Shown piece after piece: positions 1-9,021 of a stretch of DNA of 64,000 nt. Origin of the DNA: Paucisalibacillus globulus. GTDB taxonomy: Bacteria > Bacillota > Bacilli > Bacillales > Amphibacillaceae. Each line of letters begins with the position of its first letter. Positions within the stretch are counted from its first letter, which is position 1. The stretch lies in contig NZ_LT855387.1 of NCBI RefSeq assembly GCF_900184735.1, positions 54,998 to 118,997 on the forward strand, in the 5' to 3' direction. The position numbers were made by a program, and so were the translations under genes. The notes under the pieces were generated by a model. It was not told the origin of the DNA and ran no database searches. It saw only the letters and a list, made by a program, of their open reading frames with translations.

Positions 1-84
1 TTCCAAATGACTAGTAATAAGGTCAATTGCTTGATCAACTTTATCCATTTCCATTAATTTATTAGCTTCTTCTAGAACTGTCAC
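1..84 (-). CDS. ypiA: TPR-repeat protein, N-terminal fragment (ypiA position)
   Basis: Only the first 28 codons lie in the window. A GTG start at 84 follows an AGAAAGG ribosome-binding site and gives MTVLEEANKLMEMDKVDQAI, a helical pattern like the start of a tetratricopeptide repeat. In B. subtilis the TPR gene ypiA lies directly downstream of the EPSP synthase gene, the same relation seen here (35-bp gap, same strand). The name rests mainly on synteny, since too little protein is visible for family assignment. TPR proteins are usually protein-protein adaptors. Confidence 0.5.
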   Translation of the reverse strand, partial: MTVLEEANKLMEMDKVDQAIDLITSHLE

Positions 85-119
85 TTACAAATTCCTTTCT
101 ATTCAACATTCTCATAGAT

Positions 120-1412
120 TTATGCTTTTTGAATGACTGCTTTTAAATCATTCATAAAGCTTGGGTAAGATATAGACACAGATGATAAATCATCAATCGT
201 AACATTCCCCTCTGTTATTAGAGAGGCGATTACAGCCATCATAGCTATACGATGGTCATGGTACGACTTGACCGTTCCACCTTTTAAGGTAGACTTCCCT
301 ATGATTACCATGCCATCTTCAGTTGCATCAATGTGTGCACCAAGAGAAGTTAATACATCCACAATAGCTTGAATCCTATCCGTTTCCTTCACTTTTAACT
401 CCTCTGCATTCCGAATGATAGTTTTCCCTTCTGCTTGTGTAGCCAGTAAAGCAATGATTGGAATTTCATCAATAAGCCTCGGGATAATCTCCCCTTCAAT
501 TGTAATTCCACTTAATGCCCGGTATTCTATATGAATATCACCTAATAATTCTCCACCAACTACGGTTTTGTTCTCAATCGAAATGCTTGCTCCCATTTCC
601 TCTAGTACTTCTATAACCCCTGATCTAGTCTCATTTATCCCAACATTTTTAATGATTAAGCTACTACCAGGAATAATCGCTGCCGCAGTAAGTAAAAATG
701 CCGCAGATGAAATATCACCTGGAACATAAACGTCAGTTCCACGTAAAACTCCACTTGCATTCACTTCAATTTCGTTATGCTTTACTTTAATATTAGCCCC
801 GAAAGCTCGCAACATGTTTTCCGTATGGTTACGTGTTGGATAACTCTCAATTACCTTTGTTACTCCTTTTGCACCTATACCTGCTAAAAGAATAGCCGAT
901 TTTACTTGCGCACTATTTACAGGCATATGATAGGTTATTCCATGTAGATTACCACCATCAAGTGCTATTGGAAGATAGTTTGTTTGTTTTCTACCAATAA
1001 ATTTCCCACCCATTTTCGCAAGCGGAACAATTACTCTGTCCATAGGGCGGTTAACTAATGAGGAATCTCCATAAACGAGTGAGGAGAATGGTAGACTTGT
1101 TAGTAATCCAAGCATCAGTCTCGCTGTTGTTCCAGAATTCCCAAAGTATATTGGCTCCAGTGGCTCCTCTAATCCACTCTTTCCTTTTCCATCTATCTGT
1201 AGTGTATTACCAGATTTCTTGATTTCAACGCCCATTAATCGAAAAGCGTCGACAGTTCGCATACAGTCCTCACTGTCTAAAAAATTATTTATTGTTGTTG
1301 TCCCTTTAGAGATAGACCCGAGTATTACTGCACGATGTGAAATTGATTTATCTCCTGGGACTTCCAATGAACCATATATGCGTATAGAATCTTGGTTTGG
1401 TAAAACAGGCAT
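120..1412 (-). CDS. aroA: 3-phosphoshikimate 1-carboxyvinyltransferase (EPSP synthase)
   Basis: Sixth step of the shikimate pathway: joins phosphoenolpyruvate to shikimate-3-phosphate in the cytoplasm. The 430-residue protein has the full family length and the landmarks PGDKSISHR (19-27), GNSGTTARLM (91-100), NRPMDRVIVP, KETDRIQAI and DHRIAMMAV. Its ATG follows the aroB stop codon with no gap, and its ribosome-binding site (GGGAGGG) lies inside the end of aroB, so translation is probably coupled. It ends a three-gene aroC-aroB-aroA unit. In B. subtilis, where this gene is called aroE, aroH, the trp genes, hisC and tyrA lie between aroB and it; here they are absent. Confidence 0.97.
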   Translation of the reverse strand: MPVLPNQDSIRIYGSLEVPGDKSISHRAVILGSISKGTTTINNFLDSEDCMRTVDAFRLMGVEIKKSGNTLQIDGKGKSGLEEPLEPIYFGNSGTTARLMLGLLTSLPFSSLVYGDSSLVNRPMDRVIVPLAKMGGKFIGRKQTNYLPIALDGGNLHGITYHMPVNSAQVKSAILLAGIGAKGVTKVIESYPTRNHTENMLRAFGANIKVKHNEIEVNASGVLRGTDVYVPGDISSAAFLLTAAAIIPGSSLIIKNVGINETRSGVIEVLEEMGASISIENKTVVGGELLGDIHIEYRALSGITIEGEIIPRLIDEIPIIALLATQAEGKTIIRNAEELKVKETDRIQAIVDVLTSLGAHIDATEDGMVIIGKSTLKGGTVKSYHDHRIAMMAVIASLITEGNVTIDDLSSVSISYPSFMNDLKAVIQKA

Positions 1413-2492
1413 CTATATCCCTCCCTTCATTTCCTCCATTACAAAGGCAGTCAGATACTTCCTTAACTTTAAGTCGTCAATCATATGAACTACTGGTTCT
1501 GATATACCTTGAAGTAAAATCATTTGAACTTGTTTATGGATCGTCTTTTTATCTCGCTTCATAATGTTCACTAAATCATCGATTATTTCAGAGGGTATAT
1601 CTAATGGATATTGGTTTTGATTAAGCCATGTTTTCAACTTATGTATTGGGATTTCCGCTTTAAGTTCATTATTGCTGACATAAACCGCAAACAATAACCC
1701 AATTGCAACCGCTTCTCCATGCGTGATGACCCCATAACCTAATTTGGTTTCCAATGCATGCCCCAATGTATGTCCTAAATTTAAATACATTCGTGTACCA
1801 GATTCTTTCTCATCAAGTTCGACAATATCTGCTTTGATCCGCATCCCTTTTTCAAGTAAATACGTTGTTTCTTCCATATTAACCGCAGGTAAGGAAACGT
1901 TCAATAATCTATTTAGTAAATCTAAATCAGCAAGCATTGCTTCTTTTATAAGTTCTGCATATCCAGAGCGTACTTCTCTTTGAGGAAGAGTTTTAAGCAT
2001 ATCTGTGTCATAGAACACTAATACGGGAGGATAGAAACTTCCAATTAGATTCTTTCCATTTTCATGATTAATTGCTACCTTACCACCAACACTGCTATCA
2101 TGTGCCAGTATTGTAGTCGGAATTTGAACATAATCGATACCTCGCATAAAAGTAGCTGCAACAAAACCGGACAAGTCACCAACTACTCCTCCACCTAAAG
2201 CAATGATAAGTGATTTTCTATCAAGTTGATATTCAATAGCCTTTGTTTGAAGATAATAATACGTGTTGATGTTCTTTGCCTGTTCCCCTGGACTAATAAC
2301 TTCAATATAGACTTCCTGGTCAGTAAAGGCATGAGCAATGTCCTCCATGTACAGATTAGCTACATTTGAATCAGAAATAATAAGAATAGCAGAATAACTT
2401 CTCGGTAGATACTTTCCAACCAGATGACGTATCTTGTTGCCGATTACAATATCATAGGATTGAATAGCGGATTTAATATGAATAGTGTTCAT
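1413..2492 (-). CDS. aroB: 3-dehydroquinate synthase
   Basis: Second shikimate-pathway enzyme: NAD- and metal-dependent cyclisation of DAHP to 3-dehydroquinate. The 359 residues match the usual length. The nucleotide-binding stretch GGGVVGDLSGFVAATFMRGI and the metal-site region around LGHTLGHALE are visible. The ATG follows directly on the aroC stop, and the stop abuts the aroA start, so the three genes form one tightly packed operon. Unlike B. subtilis, no chorismate mutase gene (aroH) follows. Confidence 0.97.
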   Translation of the reverse strand: MNTIHIKSAIQSYDIVIGNKIRHLVGKYLPRSYSAILIISDSNVANLYMEDIAHAFTDQEVYIEVISPGEQAKNINTYYYLQTKAIEYQLDRKSLIIALGGGVVGDLSGFVAATFMRGIDYVQIPTTILAHDSSVGGKVAINHENGKNLIGSFYPPVLVFYDTDMLKTLPQREVRSGYAELIKEAMLADLDLLNRLLNVSLPAVNMEETTYLLEKGMRIKADIVELDEKESGTRMYLNLGHTLGHALETKLGYGVITHGEAVAIGLLFAVYVSNNELKAEIPIHKLKTWLNQNQYPLDIPSEIIDDLVNIMKRDKKTIHKQVQMILLQGISEPVVHMIDDLKLRKYLTAFVMEEMKGGI

Positions 2493-3659
2493 TTAGAAAC
2501 TCCTTATATCTTCCCGGTATTGATTAATAGTTTCTTTTAGTACGGAAAAGCGATCATGTGGAAATTGCTCAAGAAGTGCCCTAGCTAGTTCAAAAGCAAC
2601 AACATGTTCCATTACTACTGCCGCAGCAGGTACTGCACAGGCATCTGATCGTTCGACACTAGCTTGAAAACTTTCTTTTGTTTCAATATCCACACTTTTT
2701 AAGGGCTTCATTAAAGTTGGGATTGGCTTCATTACCCCTCTTACAACGATAGGCATACCGGTAGTCATCCCACCTTCGAATCCACCTAAACGATTAGTAT
2801 TTCGAAAATAGCCATAATCTTTTTCAAAACAAATCTCATCATGGACTTCACTACCATTCCTTCTCGCAGCTTCAAAACCAATACCAAATTCTACACCTTT
2901 ATATGCATTAATACTAACAACAGCTCCTGCGATTCTACTATCTAATTTCCGGTCATAATGCACATAAGACCCAATTCCAGCTGGCATTCCTTCTACATAT
3001 ACTTCCGTGATCCCCCCCAATGAATCACCGTTCTTTTTAGCCAGATCTATTCTTTCCATCATCTTCTCTTCAGCAATTTTATCCAAGGTCCTGACTGGTG
3101 AATCTTCTGATATTTCCTGTCTTTCCTTCATGGATCTAGAAGAGAATTCATCCGCTTGTACTCCACCGATTTCACTTACATAGCCACATATCTCGATACC
3201 TAAATGACGTAACATCGTTTTCGCCACTGCACCAGCAGCCACTCTAGCAGCTGTTTCACGAGCAGAAGACCGCTCCAGAACATTGCGCATATCTCTATGT
3301 CCATATTTTAAAGCACCATTTAAATCGGCATGCCCTGGTCTTGGTCTAGTAACTACTCGTCTTAAAGAGATTTGTTCATCGATAGGGTCTTCGCCCATAA
3401 TATCTTTCCAGTGTTTATAATCATCATTATGAATTACGAGAGAAATGGGCGATCCTAGCGTGTAACCGTGGCGAACTCCACTTGTAATTTCTACTAGATC
3501 TTTTTCGATTTGCATTCTCTTTCCACGTCCGTACCCTTTTTGTCTTCGAAATAACGACTCATTAATATTTTCTTTTAATAAAGGCATTTGCGCTGGAATT
3601 CCTTCTATTATCGTTGTTAATTGCTTTCCATGTGATTCACCTGCTGTTAAGTAGCGCAT
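2493..3659 (-). CDS. aroC: chorismate synthase
   Basis: Last step to chorismate: FMNH2-dependent 1,4-elimination of phosphate from EPSP. Starting at the ATG that gives [11 protein letters not shown], preceded by AAAGGAG, the protein has 388 residues; an upstream in-frame ATG would add seven residues unlike the family. Signature stretches include [19 protein letters not shown] and [16 protein letters not shown]. First gene of the aroC-aroB-aroA unit and called aroF in B. subtilis. The 159 bp upstream contain the cheR terminator, so this operon should have its own promoter, which I did not pin down. Confidence 0.97.
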   Translation of the reverse strand: MRYLTAGESHGKQLTTIIEGIPAQMPLLKENINESLFRRQKGYGRGKRMQIEKDLVEITSGVRHGYTLGSPISLVIHNDDYKHWKDIMGEDPIDEQISLRRVVTRPRPGHADLNGALKYGHRDMRNVLERSSARETAARVAAGAVAKTMLRHLGIEICGYVSEIGGVQADEFSSRSMKERQEISEDSPVRTLDKIAEEKMMERIDLAKKNGDSLGGITEVYVEGMPAGIGSYVHYDRKLDSRIAGAVVSINAYKGVEFGIGFEAARRNGSEVHDEICFEKDYGYFRNTNRLGGFEGGMTTGMPIVVRGVMKPIPTLMKPLKSVDIETKESFQASVERSDACAVPAAAVVMEHVVAFELARALLEQFPHDRFSVLKETINQYREDIRSF

Positions 3660-3782
3660 TATTTTTCTCTCCTTTGACATCTAAATTCCAAAGATTGCTA
3701 TATGTATTATTAAATACTAGTTATGATTATAATCAAAACATCCTACTTTTAGTATAAACTAAGTGAGACCAATAATAGAAAA

Positions 3783-3817
3783 AAATACTCTTAATCTGAG
3801 TCGATAAGAGTATTTTT
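3783..3817 (-). terminator. Rho-independent terminator after cheR
   Basis: Stem AAATACTCTTA / TAAGAGTATTT with an 11-nt loop starts one base after the cheR stop codon. Read on the minus strand it is followed by seven T. It separates cheR from the aro operon. Confidence 0.75.
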
Positions 3818-3818
3818 A

Positions 3819-4598
3819 CTATTGACTTATTTTCTGATAGAAAAAAGTATCGAGTAAAGCTAGTCTAAATTTATTTGGGCTAAAGATTTGTTCGGTACTA
3901 CCGACAAACAAAATGCCGTTATTCGTTAGTGCATTGGAGAAGTTTTGGTAAATAGTATCCTTTGCATTATCAGTGAAATATATCAATACATTTCTACATA
4001 TAATTAAGTCCACATCATTTGGGTACTTATCTTCTAATAAATTATGCTTTTTAAAAGTTACTTTTCGTTTAATAGCGGAATCGACTACAAATTGGTTACC
4101 TATTTCCTTGAAGTATTTTACTTTTAAATTAGTTGGTAACTCTTTAAGAGCTTGTTCAGAATACATTCCTTGTTTTGCTTTTTCAAGTACTTTTTCATCA
4201 ATATCTGTAGCTATAATGGTAGTCTTCAACTTTGGAAAATATTCGCTAAGTAACATAGCAATACTATATGGCTCTTCCCCTGTAGAACATGCAGCACTCC
4301 AGATTGTTAGCTCTTGCTTGTTCTTAATTATTAATGGGATTACTGAATCCTTTAATACTTCCCAACGTTTTGGATTTCTGTAGAACTCGGAAACATTAAT
4401 CGTGATTCTGTCCATAAATTCATGTAATAAATTCAAGTCATCATTGATTGCTTTAAAATAAGTAATAAAATCTTTGTATCCTCTTTTGTCTCGCAAAGAG
4501 GTTAATCGCCTTTTCATCTGGGCTTCTTTATATTTTTTTAGATCTATTCCTAGTTTACTGTAGACTTTCTCGGTAAATAATTGGTAATCATCTGTCAT
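3819..4598 (-). CDS. cheR: chemotaxis protein methyltransferase CheR
   Basis: Methylates glutamates on methyl-accepting chemotaxis receptors using S-adenosylmethionine, setting the adaptation level. The 259-residue protein (B. subtilis CheR has a similar length) shows a basic helical N-terminal domain, the conserved NVSEFYRNPKRWE (68-80), the SAM-binding IWSAACSTGEEPYSIAM from residue 99, and CRNVLIYF near residue 200. No other chemotaxis gene is nearby; in B. subtilis cheR likewise sits alone between ndk and the chorismate synthase gene, so this is conserved synteny. Confidence 0.95.
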   Translation of the reverse strand: MTDDYQLFTEKVYSKLGIDLKKYKEAQMKRRLTSLRDKRGYKDFITYFKAINDDLNLLHEFMDRITINVSEFYRNPKRWEVLKDSVIPLIIKNKQELTIWSAACSTGEEPYSIAMLLSEYFPKLKTTIIATDIDEKVLEKAKQGMYSEQALKELPTNLKVKYFKEIGNQFVVDSAIKRKVTFKKHNLLEDKYPNDVDLIICRNVLIYFTDNAKDTIYQNFSNALTNNGILFVGSTEQIFSPNKFRLALLDTFFYQKISQ

Positions 4599-4649
4599 TG
4601 TTCAAGCCTCTTTAATTTATTATGGTTAACTTACTAGCTTATTAATAAA

Positions 4650-4680
4650 GCCTCCATTATAAAAACGGAGGCATTTTTTT
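4650..4680 (-). terminator. terminator between ndk and cheR
   Basis: Stem GCCTCC / GGAGGC with an AT-rich loop lies four bases after the ndk stop. The T tract is strongest on the plus strand (seven T), while on the minus strand TTTATTAAT follows, so it may be weak for ndk readthrough into cheR. Confidence 0.6.
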
Positions 4681-4684
4681 GATA

Positions 4685-5131
4685 TTAATAGATCCAGGCG
4701 CTATCTTGTTTTTCATAGCTTACTAGTTCTTTTTGGTCAAAGAATAAATTAATCTCTCTCTCAGCGCTTTCAGGTGAATCAGAACCGTGGATAACGTTCT
4801 TTCCAACAGTTACACCATAATCTCCTCTGATAGTTCCTGGCGCAGCGTCAGCAGGATTAGTTTTACCCATCATTTCACGAGCAGTATTTATCACGTTTTC
4901 GCCTTCCCAAACCATTGCAAATACTGGGCCAGAAGTGATAAAGTCAACTAATTCACCAAAAAATGGTCGCTCTTTATGTTCGCCATAATGCTCACTAGCT
5001 AACTCATCAGTGATTTGCATTAATTTAGCTCCTACTAATTTAAAACCTTTTCTCTCGAAGCGATTTACTACCTCACCTACTAAGTTTCTTTGTACACCAT
5101 CAGGTTTAACCATTAAAAATGTTTTTTCCAT
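4685..5131 (-). CDS. ndk: nucleoside diphosphate kinase
   Basis: Transfers the gamma-phosphate of ATP to nucleoside diphosphates through a phosphohistidine. The 148-residue protein has the [12 protein letters not shown] motif at 9-20 and the active-site histidine H115 in [16 protein letters not shown]. It follows hepT on the same strand with an 83-bp gap, the same neighbourhood as in B. subtilis. Confidence 0.97.
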   Translation of the reverse strand: MEKTFLMVKPDGVQRNLVGEVVNRFERKGFKLVGAKLMQITDELASEHYGEHKERPFFGELVDFITSGPVFAMVWEGENVINTAREMMGKTNPADAAPGTIRGDYGVTVGKNVIHGSDSPESAEREINLFFDQKELVSYEKQDSAWIY

Positions 5132-5214
5132 GTTCTACACCTCAGTTTTTATGTATATATGATTATGTAACCGTTTTAAATTCTATCAAACTTTTGTAAA
5201 AATAACAATAAATT

Positions 5215-6186
5215 CTATTGTTTTCTCTTGCCAATATATTTTGCAATTTGTTCAAGCGTTATTTTTGCTTTGTTATGTGGAAAATCGCGAAGAGCATGAA
5301 ACGCTTTTCTTAAATAACGCTCACTAATTTCGTAGGACATCTCGATGGCGTTCGTTTCCTTTAGAGCCCGAATTATAATATCCATTTGTTCTTTTGTTAC
5401 ATCTTCGGGTTTTCTAAAAGTATTTCTTAATAGAAGATTAAATTCTTCATTTTGCATTGCAAATAGAACTGGTAGTGTAATATTCCCTTGATATAAATCA
5501 TTGCCAGCAGGTTTACCAAGTTGCTCAGCAGATGAAGTAAAATCTAAAATATCATCGATTATTTGATAACTCATGCCAATATAGTAACCATAATAGTATA
5601 ATTTGTTTATTTCCTTTTGAGATAGACCAGAAGTCATCGCACCAAGTTTACAACTCGATGCTAGCAGCAGGGCGGTTTTACGTTTAATTCTTCTAAAGTA
5701 AGTTTTTATATTTTGATCCCAGTTATACTTCTCTTTAATTTGTTCAATCTCTCCTAAGCTCACTTCTACTAGTGCATCAGAAAGAGTCTTATGTATGTCG
5801 GGATTTGAAATCTGGGTGATTGTCTCTAGTGCGCGAGCTAATATGTAGTCACCTGTATACATTGCCACACGGTTCCCATATTGCTTTTTTATCGTTGGCT
5901 TTCCTCTTCTTAATGATGCATCATCAATGACGTCATCATGAACAAGGGTAGCCATATGTATCAATTCTAATGAAACAGCAACGTTAATAACCTGTTCCAT
6001 ATCAACTCTACCAAATTGACTAGACAACAAAACAAAGACAGGTCGAATTCGTTTTCCTCCTGCCTTTAGCAATTGCGTAGATGCTTCTCGTAAAACGGGA
6101 TGATTGGCTTGTATTGCATCCATTAAAGATGATTCAATTAAGTCCAGATCTTTCTTGAGGTAGTTATAAGTTTTTGGTAGTTTCAT
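5215..6186 (-). CDS. hepT: heptaprenyl diphosphate synthase component II
   Basis: Catalytic subunit that, with HepS, builds the C35 prenyl chain of menaquinone-7. Two aspartate-rich metal-binding motifs are visible, DDVIDD (84-89) followed by RRGKPT, and DDILDF (211-216), as in trans-prenyltransferases. The ATG giving MKLPKTYNYL is chosen because AAAGGTGA lies seven bases before it; the upstream in-frame GTG would overlap that site. It forms a unit with menG and hepS, grouping side-chain synthesis with ring methylation. Confidence 0.95.
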   Translation of the reverse strand: MKLPKTYNYLKKDLDLIESSLMDAIQANHPVLREASTQLLKAGGKRIRPVFVLLSSQFGRVDMEQVINVAVSLELIHMATLVHDDVIDDASLRRGKPTIKKQYGNRVAMYTGDYILARALETITQISNPDIHKTLSDALVEVSLGEIEQIKEKYNWDQNIKTYFRRIKRKTALLLASSCKLGAMTSGLSQKEINKLYYYGYYIGMSYQIIDDILDFTSSAEQLGKPAGNDLYQGNITLPVLFAMQNEEFNLLLRNTFRKPEDVTKEQMDIIIRALKETNAIEMSYEISERYLRKAFHALRDFPHNKAKITLEQIAKYIGKRKQ

Positions 6187-6222
6187 GTGATTCACCTTTT
6201 GTTTTGTACAAACTGATAAGAA

Positions 6223-6927
6223 TTATTTGATCCCCATATGCATGGCAGCAACTCCGCCAGTATAGCTTTTAACTTTCACACTTGAAAATCCAGCATCCAA
6301 AAACATTTTCTTTAATGTAAGTTTGTCTGGAAAATCTCTGGTCGATTCATTTAACCAAGCATATTCTTCGTAACTTTTAGCAAAAATTCTACCGAATAAT
6401 GGCATAATAAAACGGAAATAAAAGAAATATAATTGCTTAAATCCGAACATAGTTGGTTGAGAGGTTTCTAAACATACAACCTTACCACCAGGTTTTACTA
6501 CACGATACATTTCCTTCAATACAGTCATATAGTCTGGTACATTTCTAAGTCCAAATCCAATAGTAACAAAATCAAAGGAATTATCTTCAAATGGCAACTC
6601 CATAGCATTTCCGTGTACAAATGATAATTGGTCGTAGTTATAATCTTTGTTTTTCTCAATAGCAACAGATAACATATTTTTACTAAAGTCTAAACCTATA
6701 ACTTTACCTGTAGGTCCCACTGATTCAGCTAGTGAAATCGACCAATCCCCTGTTCCACAGCAAACATCCAAAGTAGAAGCACCTTTTGTTACATTCATTT
6801 GCTTCATAACATCTTTTCTCCAAGATTTATGTCTTTGGAAAGAAATAATGGAATTCATCGTATCGTATTTGTCATAAATTTTTTCGAATACATGGTGTAC
6901 CCGTTCTTCTTTTGATTTTTGTTGCAT
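6223..6927 (-). CDS. menG: demethylmenaquinone methyltransferase
   Basis: SAM-dependent C-methyltransferase of the UbiE/MenG family that performs the final step of menaquinone synthesis at the membrane. The 234 residues carry the family start [20 protein letters not shown], motif [11 protein letters not shown] (54-63) and the GFGLRNVPD block. It starts one base after hepS ends and is followed 36 bp later by hepT, matching the B. subtilis hepS-menH(menG)-hepT order. Confidence 0.96.
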   Translation of the reverse strand: MQQKSKEERVHHVFEKIYDKYDTMNSIISFQRHKSWRKDVMKQMNVTKGASTLDVCCGTGDWSISLAESVGPTGKVIGLDFSKNMLSVAIEKNKDYNYDQLSFVHGNAMELPFEDNSFDFVTIGFGLRNVPDYMTVLKEMYRVVKPGGKVVCLETSQPTMFGFKQLYFFYFRFIMPLFGRIFAKSYEEYAWLNESTRDFPDKLTLKKMFLDAGFSSVKVKSYTGGVAAMHMGIK

Positions 6928-6928
6928 T

Positions 6929-7645
6929 TTATTCCATCTCCGAAGAGGTATGTTGATAGATAATGGAGTTAAGAACTTGTAAAAATTCTTGTTTTTGACG
7001 TTCAGGTAGCATATCTATCATACCTTTTGTTTTATTTACTTGCTTTTCAAGAATATCTTGTATATCTACTTCAATTGAATAAGTACTGGCATTATTTATT
7101 AGTTCTTTTGTTAATAATATTTCTTCAATTACATGGATTTCTTGATTCACTTGATTATGTTCAGCAATATATTTAATCAACAACGACTGAATTTGTTTTC
7201 GAATTTCAAAATAGTCTTCAATTGAATCACTATCCATAAAATAAAGTTTCATTTTCAATTCATTTATCTGCTTAATAGCTGTAGCAAGCACTGTTATATA
7301 TTCTCGTTCATTGATATCCGCTAAAATGGAGTAATATAATCCACTAAAATAATCCCCTGCTAGAATAGATAATTGACTATCCATTTCTATTGATAGACGA
7401 TCAGTTCCAGTATCGTCCGGAATATTCTCATGAATATCCAATGCAATTTGAACAAGCATTGTTGTGATAATAAGTTGATCTCTTACATTAGGGGCTATTT
7501 TCGTTTTATCTAAAATGTAATGAAGAAAGTAGAGTTTATACTCATCAATTTCTGGTTTCTCTATATGTTTTAAAAGGAAAGAATGATGAACTGTCTCTTC
7601 AATCTGCAATTTCAATTGTTGTAATTCCCTCTCCATAGCAAGCAA
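6929..7645 (-). CDS. hepS: heptaprenyl diphosphate synthase component I
   Basis: Non-catalytic subunit that sets product length of the two-component heptaprenyl diphosphate synthase. About 238 mostly helical residues; [17 protein letters not shown] and [12 protein letters not shown] resemble B. subtilis HepS. Start choice: AAGGTG lies six bases before a TTG at 7645; an in-frame GTG at 7654 overlaps that site and an ATG at 7636 is a little far from it. Component I is poorly conserved in sequence across bacilli, so position beside menG and hepT supports the call. Confidence 0.88.
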   Translation of the reverse strand: MLAMERELQQLKLQIEETVHHSFLLKHIEKPEIDEYKLYFLHYILDKTKIAPNVRDQLIITTMLVQIALDIHENIPDDTGTDRLSIEMDSQLSILAGDYFSGLYYSILADINEREYITVLATAIKQINELKMKLYFMDSDSIEDYFEIRKQIQSLLIKYIAEHNQVNQEIHVIEEILLTKELINNASTYSIEVDIQDILEKQVNKTKGMIDMLPERQKQEFLQVLNSIIYQHTSSEME

Positions 7646-7764
7646 TATAATCACCTTAGCCCTTCAAAGCCTTTATGTCACCTAAGCCATTATAACATAT
7701 TTATTTATGTACGATAGTCTAAAAGTTGGATTATATGTATTTGGTTGTTGTTATAATTTTCTGG

Positions 7765-7980
7765 TTAGTTATTGCTTATTTCGCCATGGCTAGTTTGGAT
7801 TACTGCTTTACCCCTTACCTTTACTGCTGACGTGTGCTCTGTAAATTGAGCTATCATTATTTCACCTTTATCTAGTTTTTCGGAATGGTGAAACTTGGTA
7901 TCAGATCCTCTTGTCAAACCGATAACATTCACTCCATCTTCTAGTGCTTTTATGACGAAAAAGTCGGTATTGTTATTCAT
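7765..7980 (-). CDS. mtrB: trp RNA-binding attenuation protein (TRAP)
   Basis: Forms an 11-subunit ring that, when loaded with tryptophan, binds GAG/UAG repeats in leader RNAs and blocks trp gene expression. The 71-residue protein keeps the functional core of B. subtilis [36 protein letters not shown] and KVRG, which include the RNA-contacting lysines and arginine and the threonines of the tryptophan pocket. The ATG at 7980 follows GGGAG at proper spacing. In B. subtilis mtrB is co-transcribed with mtrA (folE); no folE occurs here between hbs and mtrB, and no trp genes follow the aro operon. Confidence 0.95.
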   Translation of the reverse strand: MNNNTDFFVIKALEDGVNVIGLTRGSDTKFHHSEKLDKGEIMIAQFTEHTSAVKVRGKAVIQTSHGEISNN

Positions 7981-8127
7981 ATTTTTCACTCCCTCGTATA
8001 TTACTATTAGTATTATCGCATTTCAAAGTAATATTAGAAAAACTCATATTCAATCATACTAAGCGAATTTGTTAGTTTTCTCTACGTGCAGAAAGTTTAA
8101 TATACATTCCTAACTACGAAAAAGAAA

Positions 8128-8153
8128 AAAGGGTGCGAATGAACGCACCCTTT
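8128..8153 (-). terminator. Rho-independent terminator after hbs
   Basis: Perfect stem AAAGGGTGCG / CGCACCCTT with a short loop, 16 bp after the hbs stop, followed on the minus strand by a T-rich run. Confidence 0.85.
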
Positions 8154-8168
8154 AACCCTATGTACGTA

Positions 8169-8441
8169 TTATTTTACGCTGTCCTTAAGGGCTTTACCTG
8201 GTTTGAAAGCAGGAACTTTACTTGCAGGGATTTCGATTTCTTCCCCAGTTTGTGGGTTACGACCTTTACGTGCAGAACGTTCACGTACTTCGAAGTTACC
8301 GAAACCGATTAATTGTACTTTTTCACCATTTTTAAGTGAATCCATGACAGCTTCGAAAACTGCATCAACAGCTTTTGTAGCATCTTTTTTAGAAAGTTCG
8401 CTTTTTTCAGCAACAGCATTTACTAAATCTGTTTTATTCAT
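8169..8441 (-). CDS. hbs: HU-family DNA-binding protein HBsu
   Basis: Nucleoid-associated dimer that bends and compacts DNA. The 90-residue protein has the HU core [18 protein letters not shown], which forms the DNA-embracing beta arm with the conserved proline, and the C-terminal [12 protein letters not shown]. The ATG giving MNKTDLV is chosen because GGAGGTG lies just upstream; the GTG three codons earlier overlaps that site. It stands between mtrB and spoIVA as in B. subtilis. A promoter candidate is 127 bp upstream. Confidence 0.97.
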   Translation of the reverse strand: MNKTDLVNAVAEKSELSKKDATKAVDAVFEAVMDSLKNGEKVQLIGFGNFEVRERSARKGRNPQTGEEIEIPASKVPAFKPGKALKDSVK

Positions 8442-8567
8442 GACATTCACCTCCTCCCAAAATAAAGAATAGGGTCACATTGGTACAAATATTCTCTCTC
8501 ATCATTTGTTAACCAATTTACCAACTTTTATACTCGAATGCCCCTATAATCAATAGTGACAAGGCTA

Positions 8568-8596
8568 ATATTAAACGAGATTTCTCTAAAATTCAA
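8568..8596 (-). promoter_or_regulatory. putative sigma-A promoter of hbs
   Basis: On the minus strand, TTGAAT (8596-8591), a 17-bp spacer and TAATAT (8573-8568). Together with the repeat at 8760-9020 this accounts for most of the 580-bp gap between hbs and spoIVA. The rest (8597-8759) is AT-rich with nothing recognisable. Motif reading only. Confidence 0.5.
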
Positions 8597-8759
8597 CAAA
8601 AAGTTACTATTTTTTCATTTTTTATCCGTTTTTTTTCAGATGTTCCCAATATTCTACCAGTAAATGGTAATTTGCAGCTAGTAATAAGAAAGCCCTTAAT
8701 ATAGCTATTCGATACTTTATTCTAAATTCCTTCTTTATTTTATAGAATTTAAATAAAAA

Positions 8760-9020
8760 ATAGAGGCTGGGACAAAACTAGCCAGAAAGTAATAAAAAAC
8801 TGGTTCTAAGCGATTGAAAATTGCTTGGAACCAGTTTTTTGAAATCATTTCCATTTCCTAAACTAGATTTACCCATTTTGGCGGTATAGATGGTGTCCTT
8901 TTTGTTTACTTTAATATCAGAAAATTGCGTGCGAAAAATAATAAGCATGGTCCTTACCATTAAAACGTTGGTAAGGACCATGCTTATATTAATTTACTGG
9001 GGTTTTGTCCCAGCCTCTAT
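8760..9020. repeat. 261-bp palindromic IS-derived (MITE-like) element
   Basis: Perfect 19-bp terminal inverted repeats, ATAGAGGCTGGGACAAAAC at the left and its complement at the right, bound the element. Inside are two strong hairpins: ACTGGTTC...GAACCAGT (about 8801-8836) and AAGCATGGTCCTTACCA with its complement (about 8940-8987), separated by about 100 bp of AT-rich DNA. The termini resemble those of IS1182-type insertion sequences, but no transposase is present; an open frame of 67 codons inside is probably not a gene. Its right end lies one base from the spoIVA stop codon, so the element may serve as the spoIVA terminator. Confidence 0.75.
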
Positions 9021-9021
9021 C

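Noticed and set aside
8778..8981. 67-codon minus-strand open frame inside the 261-bp element
   Set aside because: It runs through both hairpins, begins inside one terminal region, lacks a ribosome-binding site and matches no protein I know. Palindromic DNA easily gives open frames.
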